Assembly: GCA_047601665.1 (NCBI GenBank)
Contig: JASGIT010000001.1
Coordinates: 1,426,001-1,490,000 of the forward strand
Source of the DNA: JASGIT01 sp047601665
GTDB lineage: Bacteria > Pseudomonadota > Gammaproteobacteria > Burkholderiales > Burkholderiaceae_C
DNA length: 64,000 nt
Reading direction: 5' to 3'
Positions 54,811 to 63,703 of the stretch are shown here, in pieces (the stretch's first letter is position 1; each line of letters opens with the position of its first letter). Both the position numbers and the translations under genes were made by a program. Under the pieces are notes generated by a model that did not search any database, was not told the DNA's origin, and was given only the letters and a program-made list of their open reading frames with translations.

Positions 54811-55502
54811 GGCCCCGGCTCCGCTTCCAGCATGTAGCCCAGGCCGCGCAGCGTGCGGATGCCCGCGCCGCTGCCGGCCAGCTTCTTGCGCAGGCGCGAG
54901 ATGAAGGCCTCGAGCGCGTTGTCGCCCAGCGCGTCCTCGAAGTCGGAGAGCTTTTCCGACAGGGTGCGCTTGCTCACCACGCGGCCCGGCGGCGTCATCA
55001 GCTCCCACAGCACCTCGAACTCGCGCGCGGGCAGGGCCAGCGGCTCGCCGCCCAGCGTGAAGCGGCGCGCGCGCCGGTCCAGCGCCAGGCGGCCCGCCAC
55101 GGTCAGGTCCTGCGTGCCCTGGGTGCGGCGCACCAGCGCGCGCAGGCGGGCCTCGACCTCGTCCAGGTCGAAAGGCTTGCCCAGGTAGTCGTCCGCGCCC
55201 GCGTCCAGGCCCGCGATGCGCTCGGGCGTGCGGTCGCGCGCCGTCAGCACCAGCACCGGCGTGCGGTCGCCGCGCGCGCGGGCGGCGCGCAGCGCGGCCA
55301 GGCCGCTGGCCATGGGGCTGTGGTCCGCGCCGTCCTGCGGCAGGTTCAGGTCGAGCAGCACCGCGTCGAACGGCTGCACGCACCAGAAATGGTCGGCCTC
55401 GGCCACGCTCGCGGCCACGTCCACGCGGTGGCCCGCATCGGTCAGGCTGCGCTGCATCACGCTGCGCAGCACGGCATCGTCTTCCACCAACAGGATTCGC
55501 AT
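54807..55502 (-). CDS. OmpR/PhoB-type response regulator (TctD-like)
   Basis: 231 residues. The receiver has ILLVEDDAVLR, phospho-acceptor Asp51 in AVLLDLNLPQDG, Thr87 in LVLTARD and Lys109 in YLGKPFDLDEVEA. A short insert (ADHSPMASG) after Asp51 lengthens the usual loop. The winged-helix output domain (about 135-225) has FEVLWELMTPPGRVVSKRTL and DNALEAFISRLRKKL. It shares an operon with the sensor kinase. PhoB-type direct repeats lie before the divergent efflux operon. Confidence 0.9.
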   Translation of the reverse strand: MRILLVEDDAVLRSVMQRSLTDAGHRVDVAASVAEADHFWCVQPFDAVLLDLNLPQDGADHSPMASGLAALRAARARGDRTPVLVLTARDRTPERIAGLDAGADDYLGKPFDLDEVEARLRALVRRTQGTQDLTVAGRLALDRRARRFTLGGEPLALPAREFEVLWELMTPPGRVVSKRTLSEKLSDFEDALGDNALEAFISRLRKKLAGSGAGIRTLRGLGYMLEAEPGP

Positions 55503-55516
55503 GGCGGTATTTTCTT

Positions 55517-55680
55517 AGAACCTGTTCACGATCTCAGCGCGAGGGGCATGGGCTGCGGATTGGGATGGGCTGCAAGGCGCAAACCGCAGCAATAGCCAGT
55601 GCTATTGCGAGGATTTGCAACGCCGCAGACCGCCCAAGGCCGCGCCCACGCCCCTCGCGCTGAGATCGTGAACAGGTTCT
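55517..55680. mobile_element. 164-base hairpin MITE with 31-base terminal inverted repeats
   Basis: AGAACCTGTTCACGATCTCA and the next eleven bases (55517-55547) are repeated exactly in inverted orientation at 55650-55680. The interior is also palindromic, ending in a central hairpin GCAATAGC-CAGT-GCTATTGC. The element carries no open frame. It sits in the divergent spacer of the two-component genes and the efflux operon. A few bases resembling one end occur at 50262-50273. Confidence 0.8.
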
Positions 55681-55701
55681 CGGGCGCCCGCCGCTGACAT
55701 A

Positions 55702-55721
55702 ACGGTCAGGTCACGGTCAGG
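55702..55721 (+). promoter_or_regulatory. direct repeats for an OmpR/PhoB-type regulator
   Basis: ACGGTCAGG occurs at 55702 and 55713, with an 11-base period, 25-45 bases before the efflux operon start codon. This spacing matches OmpR/PhoB-type operators, and the divergent regulator is the natural candidate to bind it. Confidence 0.6.
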
Positions 55722-55746
55722 CACCTGCGGCGATAAACGCCCGCGT

Positions 55747-57039
55747 ATGAAAACGAGACTGCTATTACTGTCGCTGGCCATCGCCCTGCCCTGCTGGAGC
55801 CAGACCGCCCCTGCCCTGACGACCGCGCCGCCCGGCCTGACGCTGGTGCAGGCCCTCACCGCCGCGCGTGACAACAGCGACGTCGCCATCTCCCGCCAGG
55901 CCCTGGCCGGAGCGCGCGCCGACGTCCTGGCCGCCGACCACGCGCCCGCGCCGGTGCTGACCACCAAGGCGTCGCAGATGGACTTGCAGCACGGCCTGGG
56001 CGGCGGCAACGTCTGGTCGGCCAAGCGCATCGACAAGTCCATCGGCGTGGACTGGACCTGGGAGCGCGGCGGCAAGCGCGCGCTGCGTACCCAGGCGGCC
56101 CAGCGCGCCGCCGATGCCGCGCAGGCCGACGTGGAAGACACGCAGACGCAGCAGCTCCAGGCCACCGTGTCGGCCTACTACGACCTGCTGGCCGCGCAGG
56201 AGCGGCTGGCGCAGACGCGCGAAATCGAAGGCGGCATGGCCGAGCTGGGCCGCATGGCGGGCGTGCGCGTGCAGGCGGGTGACCTGGCCGCGCAGGATGC
56301 CGAGCGCACGCGCATCGAGGCCGAGCGCGCCCACACCGACACCGAGGCCGCCGTGCTGGCGCGCCAGCAGGCCGCGATGGCGCTGGCGCAGATCATTGCC
56401 AGGAGCGCGGCGGGCCAGGGCCTCACGGCCTGCGACTGCGACTGGCCCCGGCGCGTGGAGCCGCCCGCGCCCGTGCCCGGCGTGGGCAACGACCTGGGCG
56501 CGCTGGCCGAGGGCCGGGCCGACGTGCGCGCCGCGCTGGCCCGCGTGCAGTCCGCCGAAGCCGCGCTGGCGAACGCCCAGGCGCTGCGCAAGGCGGACGT
56601 GACCGTGGGCGCCTCGTACGACCACTACCCCGGCGTTTCCACCCGCCTGCTGGAACTGCGCGCCTCGGTGCCGCTGAACTGGGGCTACCGCTTCGAGGGC
56701 GAGATCGGCCGCGCCCAGGCCGAGCTGAACCAGGCGCAGGAGCTGCTCGACAAAACCCGCCGCCTCGCCCTGCTCGACCTGCAATCGCTGCAGCAGACCG
56801 CCGCCAGCACGGCGGCGCGGGCGCAGAGCTACGAGAGCGGCATCCTGCCGCGCGCGCGCCAGGTGGCGCAAAGCGCCGAGCTGGCCTACCGCAAGGGCGC
56901 GATCTCGCTGACCGACCTGCTCGACGCCCGCCGCACGCTGCGCGCCACCGTGCTCGACGCCATCGGCGCCCGCGCCGACTACGCCAAAGCGCGCGGCAAC
57001 TGGCTGCTGCGCACCCAGCCGCAAACCCTGCTGCCTTGA
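55747..57039 (+). CDS. TolC/CzcC-type outer-membrane efflux protein
   Basis: 430 residues. The signal peptide (LLLLSLAIALPCWS) is followed by two outer-membrane efflux repeats with long coiled coils (TLVQALTAARDNS, AELNQAQELLDKTRRL, YRKGAISLTDLLDARRTL). It would form the outer-membrane duct of the RND pump encoded next. It is the first gene of the operon, 13 bases ahead of the adaptor gene. Its start follows the MITE and the direct repeats. Confidence 0.88.
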   Translation: MKTRLLLLSLAIALPCWSQTAPALTTAPPGLTLVQALTAARDNSDVAISRQALAGARADVLAADHAPAPVLTTKASQMDLQHGLGGGNVWSAKRIDKSIGVDWTWERGGKRALRTQAAQRAADAAQADVEDTQTQQLQATVSAYYDLLAAQERLAQTREIEGGMAELGRMAGVRVQAGDLAAQDAERTRIEAERAHTDTEAAVLARQQAAMALAQIIARSAAGQGLTACDCDWPRRVEPPAPVPGVGNDLGALAEGRADVRAALARVQSAEAALANAQALRKADVTVGASYDHYPGVSTRLLELRASVPLNWGYRFEGEIGRAQAELNQAQELLDKTRRLALLDLQSLQQTAASTAARAQSYESGILPRARQVAQSAELAYRKGAISLTDLLDARRTLRATVLDAIGARADYAKARGNWLLRTQPQTLLP

Positions 57040-57052
57040 ACCCCCGCCCTCC

Positions 57053-58237
57053 ATGACAACGAAAACACTCTTTTCCCGCAGCCTGCTGCTGGCCCTGACC
57101 CTGTGCGCCGTCGCCGCGCTGCAAGCCTGCGGCAAGGCCCCTCCGCCCGCCCCGCCCGAGGCCGCGCCGCCCATCCTGCAATCAGGGCAGCTGCGCTTCC
57201 CGCCCGGCCATCCGCAACTGGCGATGCTCAAGACGGTGGCGGTGCGCCCGTCCAAGGACTTGATGGTCGAACTGCCCGCGCGGCTGGTGTGGAATGAGGA
57301 GCGCACCCAGCGCATCTACCCCGCGTTCGCGGGCCGCGTCTCCGCGCTCAAGGCCGACGTGGGCCAGCGCGTGCAGGCCGGCGCGCCGCTGGCGCTGCTG
57401 GCCTCGCCCGACTTCGGCCAGGCCCAGGCCGACACGGCCAAGGCCCATGCCGGGCAGCAGCTGGCGCAGCAGGCGCTGGCGCGCTCGCGCGAGCTGTATG
57501 CGGCGGGCATCATCGCGCGCAAGGATCTGGAGCAGGCCGAGGCCGACGCCGCCAGCGCCCGCGCCGAATCGGCCCGCGCCGCGGCGCGCACCAGCCTGTA
57601 CGGCAACAACGGCAGTCTCGCGGTGAACCAGCAGCTGGCGCTGACGGCAGGCATCGCGGGCACGGTGGTGGAGCGCAACCTCAACCCCGGCCAGGAGCTG
57701 CGCCCCGACCAGTCCGGCCCCGGCACGCCCGCGCTGTTCGTGGTGACCGACCCCACCTCGCTGTGGATCCAAATCGACGCGCACGAGGGCGACCTCGACG
57801 CGCTGGCGCCCGGCGACGCCTTTTCGTTCCAAGTGCCCGCCTACCCCGGCGAGCGCTTCGCGGGCACGGTGAAGGCCACGGCGGACGCCATCGACCCGGC
57901 CACGCGCACGCTCAAGGTGCGCGGCGAGGTGCCCAACCCCACGCGCCGCCTGAAGGCCGAGATGCTCGCCACCGTGCGCGTGACGGAGGGCCGCGCCAAC
58001 GGCTTCGTCGTGCCCGCCGAGGCGGTGGTGCTGGACGGCAGGCGCCACCTCGTCTTCGTGCAGCGCGACGCGGGCGTGTTCGAGCCGCGCAGCGTGGACC
58101 TGGGCCATGAAGGCCAGCGCGAGGTGGTGGTCACCTCGGGCCTGACGGCCAACGACAAGGTGGTCACGCAGAACGTGCTGCTGCTGCAGCGCCAGTACGC
58201 CAGCATGGCCGAAGACGCCGAGGGCAAGCAGCCATGA
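57053..58237 (+). CDS. RND efflux periplasmic adaptor (CzcB/CusB-type)
   Basis: 394 residues. The lipobox is AALQAC. A lipoyl-like half follows (GRVSALKADVGQRVQAGAPL), then a helical hairpin (HAGQQLAQQALARSRELYAAG) and beta-barrel domain (IQIDAHEGDLDALAPGDAF). Metal-binding His/Met clusters of CusB are not evident. It links the pump to the outer-membrane channel. The stop overlaps the pump start as ATGA. Confidence 0.9.
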   Translation: MTTKTLFSRSLLLALTLCAVAALQACGKAPPPAPPEAAPPILQSGQLRFPPGHPQLAMLKTVAVRPSKDLMVELPARLVWNEERTQRIYPAFAGRVSALKADVGQRVQAGAPLALLASPDFGQAQADTAKAHAGQQLAQQALARSRELYAAGIIARKDLEQAEADAASARAESARAAARTSLYGNNGSLAVNQQLALTAGIAGTVVERNLNPGQELRPDQSGPGTPALFVVTDPTSLWIQIDAHEGDLDALAPGDAFSFQVPAYPGERFAGTVKATADAIDPATRTLKVRGEVPNPTRRLKAEMLATVRVTEGRANGFVVPAEAVVLDGRRHLVFVQRDAGVFEPRSVDLGHEGQREVVVTSGLTANDKVVTQNVLLLQRQYASMAEDAEGKQP

Positions 58238-61200
58238 AGCGCCTGATCCACTACGCGCTGCACCAGCCGCTGTTCATCATCCTGGCCGTGCTGCTGTTCG
58301 TGGGCGGCGGCGTCATCGCGTTCAAGAACCTGTCGGTCGAGGCGTTTCCGGACGTGACCGACACGCAGGTGACGGTGATCGCGCTCTACCCCGGCCGCGC
58401 GCCCGAAGAGGTGGAAAAGCAGGTCACGCTGCCGATCGAGATGGCGCTCGCGGGCCTGCCCAACGCCATCCGCGTGTTCTCGCACACGCAGTTCGGGCTG
58501 TCGTACAGCGTGGTCACGTACGACGACGACGCCAACGTCAACGTGGTGCGCCAGCAGATCGCCGAGCGCCTGTCCAGCGTGGACCTGCCGCCCGGCGTGC
58601 AGGCCGACATGGCGCCCAACGCCACGCCCGTGGGCGAGATCATGCGCTACCGCCTCAAGGCCGACGGCATGTCCACCACCGACATCCGCACCGTGGAGGA
58701 CTGGACCGTGGAGCGCGCCCTGCGCCAGGTGCCCGGCGTGGCCGACGTGGTGGCCATGGGCGGCGCCATCAAGCAGTACGAGGTGCAGCCCGACCTGGAC
58801 AAGCTGCGCGCGTACAAGCTCAGCTTCCAGAACCTGCTGGACGCGCTGGGGCGCGGCAATTCCAACGCGGGCGGCAGCTACGTGGCGCAGGGGGCGCAGC
58901 AGTACACCATCCGCGGCATCGGCATGTTGCAGAGCGCCGACGACATCGGCCGCATCGTGGTCGCGGCGCGCGGCGGCACGCCCATCCTGATCCGCGACAT
59001 CGCCCAGGTGAAGACCGGCGCCGTGCCGCGCCTGGGCGTGGTGGGGCAGGACCTGGACGACGACGTGGTGACCGGCATCGTCATCATGCGCAAGGGCGAG
59101 AACCCGAGCGAGGTGCTCAAGGGCGTGAAGGCGAAGATCGCCGAACTGAACGCGCGCGGCCTGCCGCCGGGGATGCAGATCGTGCCGTTCTACGACCGCG
59201 AGTGGCTCATGAACCGCACCATGTCCACTGTGTTCCACAACCTGGTGGAAGGCGCGCTGCTGGTATCGCTGGTGCTGTACATCTTCCTGTCGAACCTGCG
59301 CGCCAGCCTGGCCGTGGTGGTCATCATTCCGCTGGCGCTGCTGGCCACCTTCATGGGCCTGAAGGTGCTGGGCGTGCCCGCCAACCTGCTGAGCCTGGGC
59401 GCGATGGACTTCGGCATCATCGTGGACGGGGCAGTGATCGTGGTGGAAAACATCATGCACCGCCTGGCCGAGCGCGGCGAGGACATGGACGCGCGCGACC
59501 GGCGCGAGGTCATCATCGACGCGGCCAACGAGGTCGGGCGGCCCACGCTGTTCTCCATGCTCATCATCATCGCGGCGCACATCCCCATCTTCGCGCTGCA
59601 ACGGCACGAGGGGCGCATCTTCCGGCCCATGGCGCTGTCGGTCACCACGGCGCTGGTCGGCTCGCTGATCTTCTCGCTCACGCTGGTGCCGCTGCTGGCC
59701 TACTGGCTGCTGCGCAAGAAGCTGCCGCACGGCGACAACCGCGTGGTGCGCGGGGCCAAGGGCATCTACGGCCCGGTGCTCGACTGGGCGCTGACGCACC
59801 GCAAGCACGTGACGGCCATTGCGCTGGCGGCGTTCGCCGTCACCGGCGTGGTGGCGTCACGGCTGGGGTCGGAGTTCCTGCCGGAACTGGACGAAGGCAC
59901 AACCTGGGTGAACTTCGCGCTCTCGCCCACCGTGTCCGCCGAGGAAGCCACGCGCATCCTGCGCATGGCGCGCAAGGCATTGCTGAGCGTGCCCGAGGTG
60001 CACACCACCGTCTCGAAAGCCGGCCAGCCCGAGGACGGCACCGACCCCAAGACCATCTCCATGGCCGAAATCTTCGTGGACATGAAGCCCGAGGACCAGT
60101 GGCGCCCCGGCATGACCAAGGAGAAGATCACCGAGGAGATGGGCCGCGCGCTCTCGGCCATTCCGGGCATCGACCCGGCGTTTTCGCAGCCCATCCGCGA
60201 CAACGTGCTCGAATCCATCTCGCAGATCAAGGGCCAGATCGTGCTCAAGCTCGCGGGCGACGATCTCACGGAGATGAAGCGCATCACCGACGAGATCGCG
60301 CGCCAGGTCAAGCAGGTACAGGGCGTGGCGCGCGCCGAGATCGACCGCGACGGCCAGGTGCCGCAGCTGCTCATCAACATCGACCGCGACCGCGCCGCGC
60401 GCTACGGGCTGAACGTGGGCGACATCCAGGACGTGATCGAGGCCGCGCTCGCGGGCAAGGCCGCCACCAGCATCTGGGAGGGCGAGCGCAAGTTCGCCGT
60501 GGCCGTGCGCCTGCCCCGGGACGAGCGCGCCATCGCCAACCTGCCGCGCACGCCGATTGCCACGCCCGACGGCGGCTACGTGCAGCTGTCCGCCGTGGCC
60601 GACATCCGCGAAGGCGCGGGCGCAATGAACATCGCGCGCGAGGCGGGCCGCCGCACCACGGCCATCGGCATCTTCATCGCGGGGCGCGACATGGGCTCGG
60701 TGGTGGCCGACATGAAGGCGCGCGTGGCGCAGCACGTGAAGATCCCCGACAACTACCAGCTCAACTGGTCGGGCGAGTTCGAGAACCAGGAGCGCGCCAT
60801 GAAGCGCCTGTCGGTCGTCGTGCCGATCTCGCTGCTGCTGATCTTCGTGCTGCTGTTCGATGCGTTCAAGTCGTTCAAGACGGCGTTGCTGATTCTGCTG
60901 AACGTGCCGCTCGCGCTGATCGGCGGCTTCATCGCGCTGTGGGCGCTGGGCATACCGCTGTCGGTGTCGGCGGCCATCGGCTTCATCGCGCTGTCGGGGC
61001 AGGCGGTGCTCAACGGCGTGGTGATGCTGTCGGTCTACCAGCAGCTGCAGGCCGGCGGCATGGGCGTGATGGAGGCCGTGCGCCAGGGCTCCATGCAGCG
61101 CCTGCGCACCGTGCTGATGACGGCCATGCTCGCCATGCTGGGCCTGCTGCCGATGGCGCTGTCGCACGAGATCGGCGCGGAGACGCAGCGCCCGCTTGCC

Positions 61201-61329
61201 GTCGTGGTGATCGGCGGGCTGGTGACGGCCACGCTGCTCACGCTGGTGGTGCTGCCCGCGCTGTACGTGGCGTGGTTCCAGCCGCGCAAGGGCGAGGCCG
61301 CGCCGCCCGCGGTGGAAGCCACGGTATGA
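58234..61329 (+). CDS. RND efflux permease, heavy-metal (CzcA) family
   Basis: 1031 residues, the full RND layout of 12 helices and two large periplasmic loops. The N-terminus has VEAFPDVTDTQVTV, and helix 4 has GAMDFGIIVDGAVIVVENI with the Asp-Asp-Glu pattern of CzcA-type zinc, cobalt or nickel pumps (CusA differs). It should expel a divalent cation; the substrate is not proven. It is coupled by ATGA to an alpha/beta hydrolase, an unusual partner. Confidence 0.92.
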   Translation: MKRLIHYALHQPLFIILAVLLFVGGGVIAFKNLSVEAFPDVTDTQVTVIALYPGRAPEEVEKQVTLPIEMALAGLPNAIRVFSHTQFGLSYSVVTYDDDANVNVVRQQIAERLSSVDLPPGVQADMAPNATPVGEIMRYRLKADGMSTTDIRTVEDWTVERALRQVPGVADVVAMGGAIKQYEVQPDLDKLRAYKLSFQNLLDALGRGNSNAGGSYVAQGAQQYTIRGIGMLQSADDIGRIVVAARGGTPILIRDIAQVKTGAVPRLGVVGQDLDDDVVTGIVIMRKGENPSEVLKGVKAKIAELNARGLPPGMQIVPFYDREWLMNRTMSTVFHNLVEGALLVSLVLYIFLSNLRASLAVVVIIPLALLATFMGLKVLGVPANLLSLGAMDFGIIVDGAVIVVENIMHRLAERGEDMDARDRREVIIDAANEVGRPTLFSMLIIIAAHIPIFALQRHEGRIFRPMALSVTTALVGSLIFSLTLVPLLAYWLLRKKLPHGDNRVVRGAKGIYGPVLDWALTHRKHVTAIALAAFAVTGVVASRLGSEFLPELDEGTTWVNFALSPTVSAEEATRILRMARKALLSVPEVHTTVSKAGQPEDGTDPKTISMAEIFVDMKPEDQWRPGMTKEKITEEMGRALSAIPGIDPAFSQPIRDNVLESISQIKGQIVLKLAGDDLTEMKRITDEIARQVKQVQGVARAEIDRDGQVPQLLINIDRDRAARYGLNVGDIQDVIEAALAGKAATSIWEGERKFAVAVRLPRDERAIANLPRTPIATPDGGYVQLSAVADIREGAGAMNIAREAGRRTTAIGIFIAGRDMGSVVADMKARVAQHVKIPDNYQLNWSGEFENQERAMKRLSVVVPISLLLIFVLLFDAFKSFKTALLILLNVPLALIGGFIALWALGIPLSVSAAIGFIALSGQAVLNGVVMLSVYQQLQAGGMGVMEAVRQGSMQRLRTVLMTAMLAMLGLLPMALSHEIGAETQRPLAVVVIGGLVTATLLTLVVLPALYVAWFQPRKGEAAPPAVEATV

Positions 61330-62120
61330 CGGCCCGGAACGCCAGCACGGGCACCGCGGCGCTGCTGCTGCACGGCCTGTGCAGCACGCCCGACGAACTG
61401 CTGCCCGTGCAGCACGCGCTGCGCTCGGCGGGCTGCACCGTGGCCGCGCCGCGCATTCCCGGCTACTCGTTCGACCCCGACGCCGCCGAGCAGCGCGCCC
61501 GGCCCTGGCGGCAGTGGGTGGAATCCATCCGCGCGCACATTGCCGCGCTGCGCCAGGACCACCAGCGCGTGGCGCTCGTCGGCATCTCGTCGGGCGCGTC
61601 GCTGGCGCTGGGCACGGCCATGGGCGGCACGCCGGTCGATGCGCTGGTGCTGCTGTCCACCTCGCTGCGCCTGGACGGCTGGGCCGTTCCGCGCACACAG
61701 TGGCTGCTGCCGCTGGCGCTGTACACGCCGCTGGGCCGCCTGTGGAAGCTGCGCGAGAAGCCGCCCTACGGCGTGAAGAGCGAGCGCGTGCGCGCCTTCA
61801 TCGTGCGCGAGCTGGAGCAGCGCCGCGTCTCGCGCGCCGGCGCCGCCGTGCTGGGCGTGGGCCACCTGCGCGAGAACGACCGGCTGCTGCGCCACATCCG
61901 CGGGCGGCTGCCCCAGGTGGACTGCGGGCGCGTGCTCGCCATCCACGCGCGCGAAGACGAAATCGCCAGCCCCGAAACCAACCTCGCCCTGCTCGCCCAA
62001 GGCCTGGGCGGCGAGCGGCTGCGCACCCTCATCGTGGACAACAGCTACCACATGCTCTCCATCGATAACGACCGGATGACCGTCGCCCGCGAAACGGCGG
62101 CTTTCGTGACCCAGAAGTGA
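61326..62120 (+). CDS. alpha/beta hydrolase
   Basis: 264 residues. The oxyanion LLLHGLCSTPDELLP and nucleophile GISSGASLAL (Ser) are visible, with Asp in HAREDEIASP and His in NSYHMLSIDND near the C-terminus, giving a complete triad of the carboxylesterase/monoglyceride-lipase type. It starts with ATGA overlap on the RND stop and ends overlapping the next frame. Next to an acyl carrier protein and ketoacyl synthase, it may release or edit an acyl product. Substrate unknown. Confidence 0.88.
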   Translation: MTARNASTGTAALLLHGLCSTPDELLPVQHALRSAGCTVAAPRIPGYSFDPDAAEQRARPWRQWVESIRAHIAALRQDHQRVALVGISSGASLALGTAMGGTPVDALVLLSTSLRLDGWAVPRTQWLLPLALYTPLGRLWKLREKPPYGVKSERVRAFIVRELEQRRVSRAGAAVLGVGHLRENDRLLRHIRGRLPQVDCGRVLAIHAREDEIASPETNLALLAQGLGGERLRTLIVDNSYHMLSIDNDRMTVARETAAFVTQK

Positions 62121-62137
62121 ACGACACAGGACTCGCC

Positions 62138-62398
62138 ATGAACCAGGACATCTACAACCGACTCGCCGAACTGCTGGTGCAGAAGTTCCAGCTCGACCCC
62201 GCCGCGCTGCGCCCCGAGGCCACCCTCGAAAGCCTGGGGCTGGACTCCCTCGGGCTGATGGACTTCGTCTTCAGCGCCGAGGACAGCTACGGCCTGCGCA
62301 TCCCCGAAGAACTGCTCGACCCGCGCCAGGGCAGCATCACGCTGGCGCGCGTGGTGGACGTGGTCGAAGGCCAGCTGGCCGCCAAGGCCGCCGCATGA
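62138..62398 (+). CDS. acyl carrier protein
   Basis: 86 residues. The 4'-phosphopantetheine site is the Ser in LESLGLDSLGLMDFVF, the ACP signature. Helix 3 follows (RIPEELLDPRQGS). ATG 62138 has AGGA eight bases upstream; a GTG at 62117 that overlaps the hydrolase stop would add seven residues. It is too divergent to be the housekeeping AcpP and probably carries a specialised acyl chain for the next gene's enzyme. Confidence 0.88.
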   Translation: MNQDIYNRLAELLVQKFQLDPAALRPEATLESLGLDSLGLMDFVFSAEDSYGLRIPEELLDPRQGSITLARVVDVVEGQLAAKAAA

Positions 62399-63618
62399 CC
62401 ATGAGCGTCCGCATCGCCGGCTACGGCTTCGTCACCCCGCTGGGCAGCAGCGTGGCCGAGTTCGACGCGCACCTGTTCGCGGGCCGCAGCGCCGTGCGCG
62501 CCCACACCCTCGGCGTGCCCGGCCAGCCCGATGCGCAAGTGGCCGTGGCGGCCTGCGCGTTCGACGAAGCCACGCGCCGCGCCCCCTCGCGCCTGCCGAT
62601 GGACCGGGGCACGGCGCTGGCGCTGGCCGCCGCCGAATCCGCCGTGGAGCAGGCCGCCCTGCACGGGGCGGACCCCGAGCGCATCGGCATCTTCTGGGGC
62701 AGCGGCATGGCGGGCGCATCCACCTTCGAGGCCACCTGCCGCGCCGTCTACGCCGAGCAGCGCCGCATACGCCCCACCTCCGTGCCCACCACCATGCCCA
62801 ACGCGGCGGCGGCGGAGCTGGCGCTGCGCTTCAGCGCGCGCGGCGCGGCGCTCACCTACGCCTGCGCGTGCGCCTCGTCCGCCGTCGCCATCGGCGAGGC
62901 CTTGCGCGCCCTGCGCGCGGGCTGGATCGACGTGGCCATCGCGGGCGGGCACGAGGCCCTGCTCGTGCCCGGCGTCATCGCCGGCTGGGACGCCATGCGC
63001 GTGCTCGCCCCCGTGGGGGCCGACGCCGCATCCGCCTGTCGCCCCTTCAGCGCCGACCGCGCCGGCTTCGCGCTGGGCGAAGGCGCTGCCGCACTGGTGC
63101 TCGAAACCGAGGCCCACGCCCGGGCGCGCGGCGCGGCTTCATCGCTGTTCCTCGCCGGCTACGCCACCAACTGCGACGGAATGCACATCACCACCCCCCA
63201 CGCCCCCGGCCAGGCCCGCGCCCTGCGCGCCGCGCTGCGCGACGCGGGCATCGCCCCCGGCGACGTGGGCTACATCAACGCCCACGGCACCGCCACCACG
63301 GCGGGCGACGCCGCCGAGGCGCAGTCCGTGGCCGAGGTGTTCGGCGCCCACACCCCCATCAGTTCCACCAAGGCCATCCACGGCCACCTGCTGGGCGGCA
63401 GCGGCGCCGTGGAACTCATCGCCACCCTGCGCGCCCTGCAAGAGCGCCGCCTGCCCCCCACGGCCCACCTGCGCCAGCCCGACCCGGCCTTCGCGCTCGA
63501 CCTCGTGCAGGGCGAAGCGCGCGCCGCGCCGGGGCTGCGCTACGCGGTGTCGAACTCGTTTGCCTTCGGCGGCACGAACGCGGTGCTGGTGGCGGGGCGC
63601 GATGCTACGGATAAGTGA
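62395..63618 (+). CDS. beta-ketoacyl-ACP synthase (KAS II-like)
   Basis: 407 residues. The thiolase-fold enzyme has its active-site Cys in YACACASSAVAIGEAL (about residue 159) and the His residues of YINAHGTATTAGD and STKAIHGHLLGGSGAVE, so it is probably active. The C-terminal SNSFAFGGTNAVLV is conserved. It begins with an ATGA overlap with the ACP gene. The TGA stop lies at the edge of repeat R14. No ketoreductase, dehydratase or acyltransferase gene is adjacent on the visible side. Confidence 0.9.
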   Translation: MTMSVRIAGYGFVTPLGSSVAEFDAHLFAGRSAVRAHTLGVPGQPDAQVAVAACAFDEATRRAPSRLPMDRGTALALAAAESAVEQAALHGADPERIGIFWGSGMAGASTFEATCRAVYAEQRRIRPTSVPTTMPNAAAAELALRFSARGAALTYACACASSAVAIGEALRALRAGWIDVAIAGGHEALLVPGVIAGWDAMRVLAPVGADAASACRPFSADRAGFALGEGAAALVLETEAHARARGAASSLFLAGYATNCDGMHITTPHAPGQARALRAALRDAGIAPGDVGYINAHGTATTAGDAAEAQSVAEVFGAHTPISSTKAIHGHLLGGSGAVELIATLRALQERRLPPTAHLRQPDPAFALDLVQGEARAAPGLRYAVSNSFAFGGTNAVLVAGRDATDK

Positions 63619-63665
63619 GCTGCCAGCGCTTGCTGCATAAGCGCTGGAGGCCAATTTGACGTAAA
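63612..63665 (+). repeat. dispersed ATAGCTGC-type repeat, copy R14
   Basis: GAGCTGCCAGCGCTTGCTGC then ATAAGCGCTGGAGGCCAATTT. It follows the ketoacyl-synthase stop codon, which it overlaps. Confidence 0.8.
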
Positions 63666-63703
63666 TTCCCCCTCCACGGAAGCAGAGCCTCTACACTGCC
63701 GCC

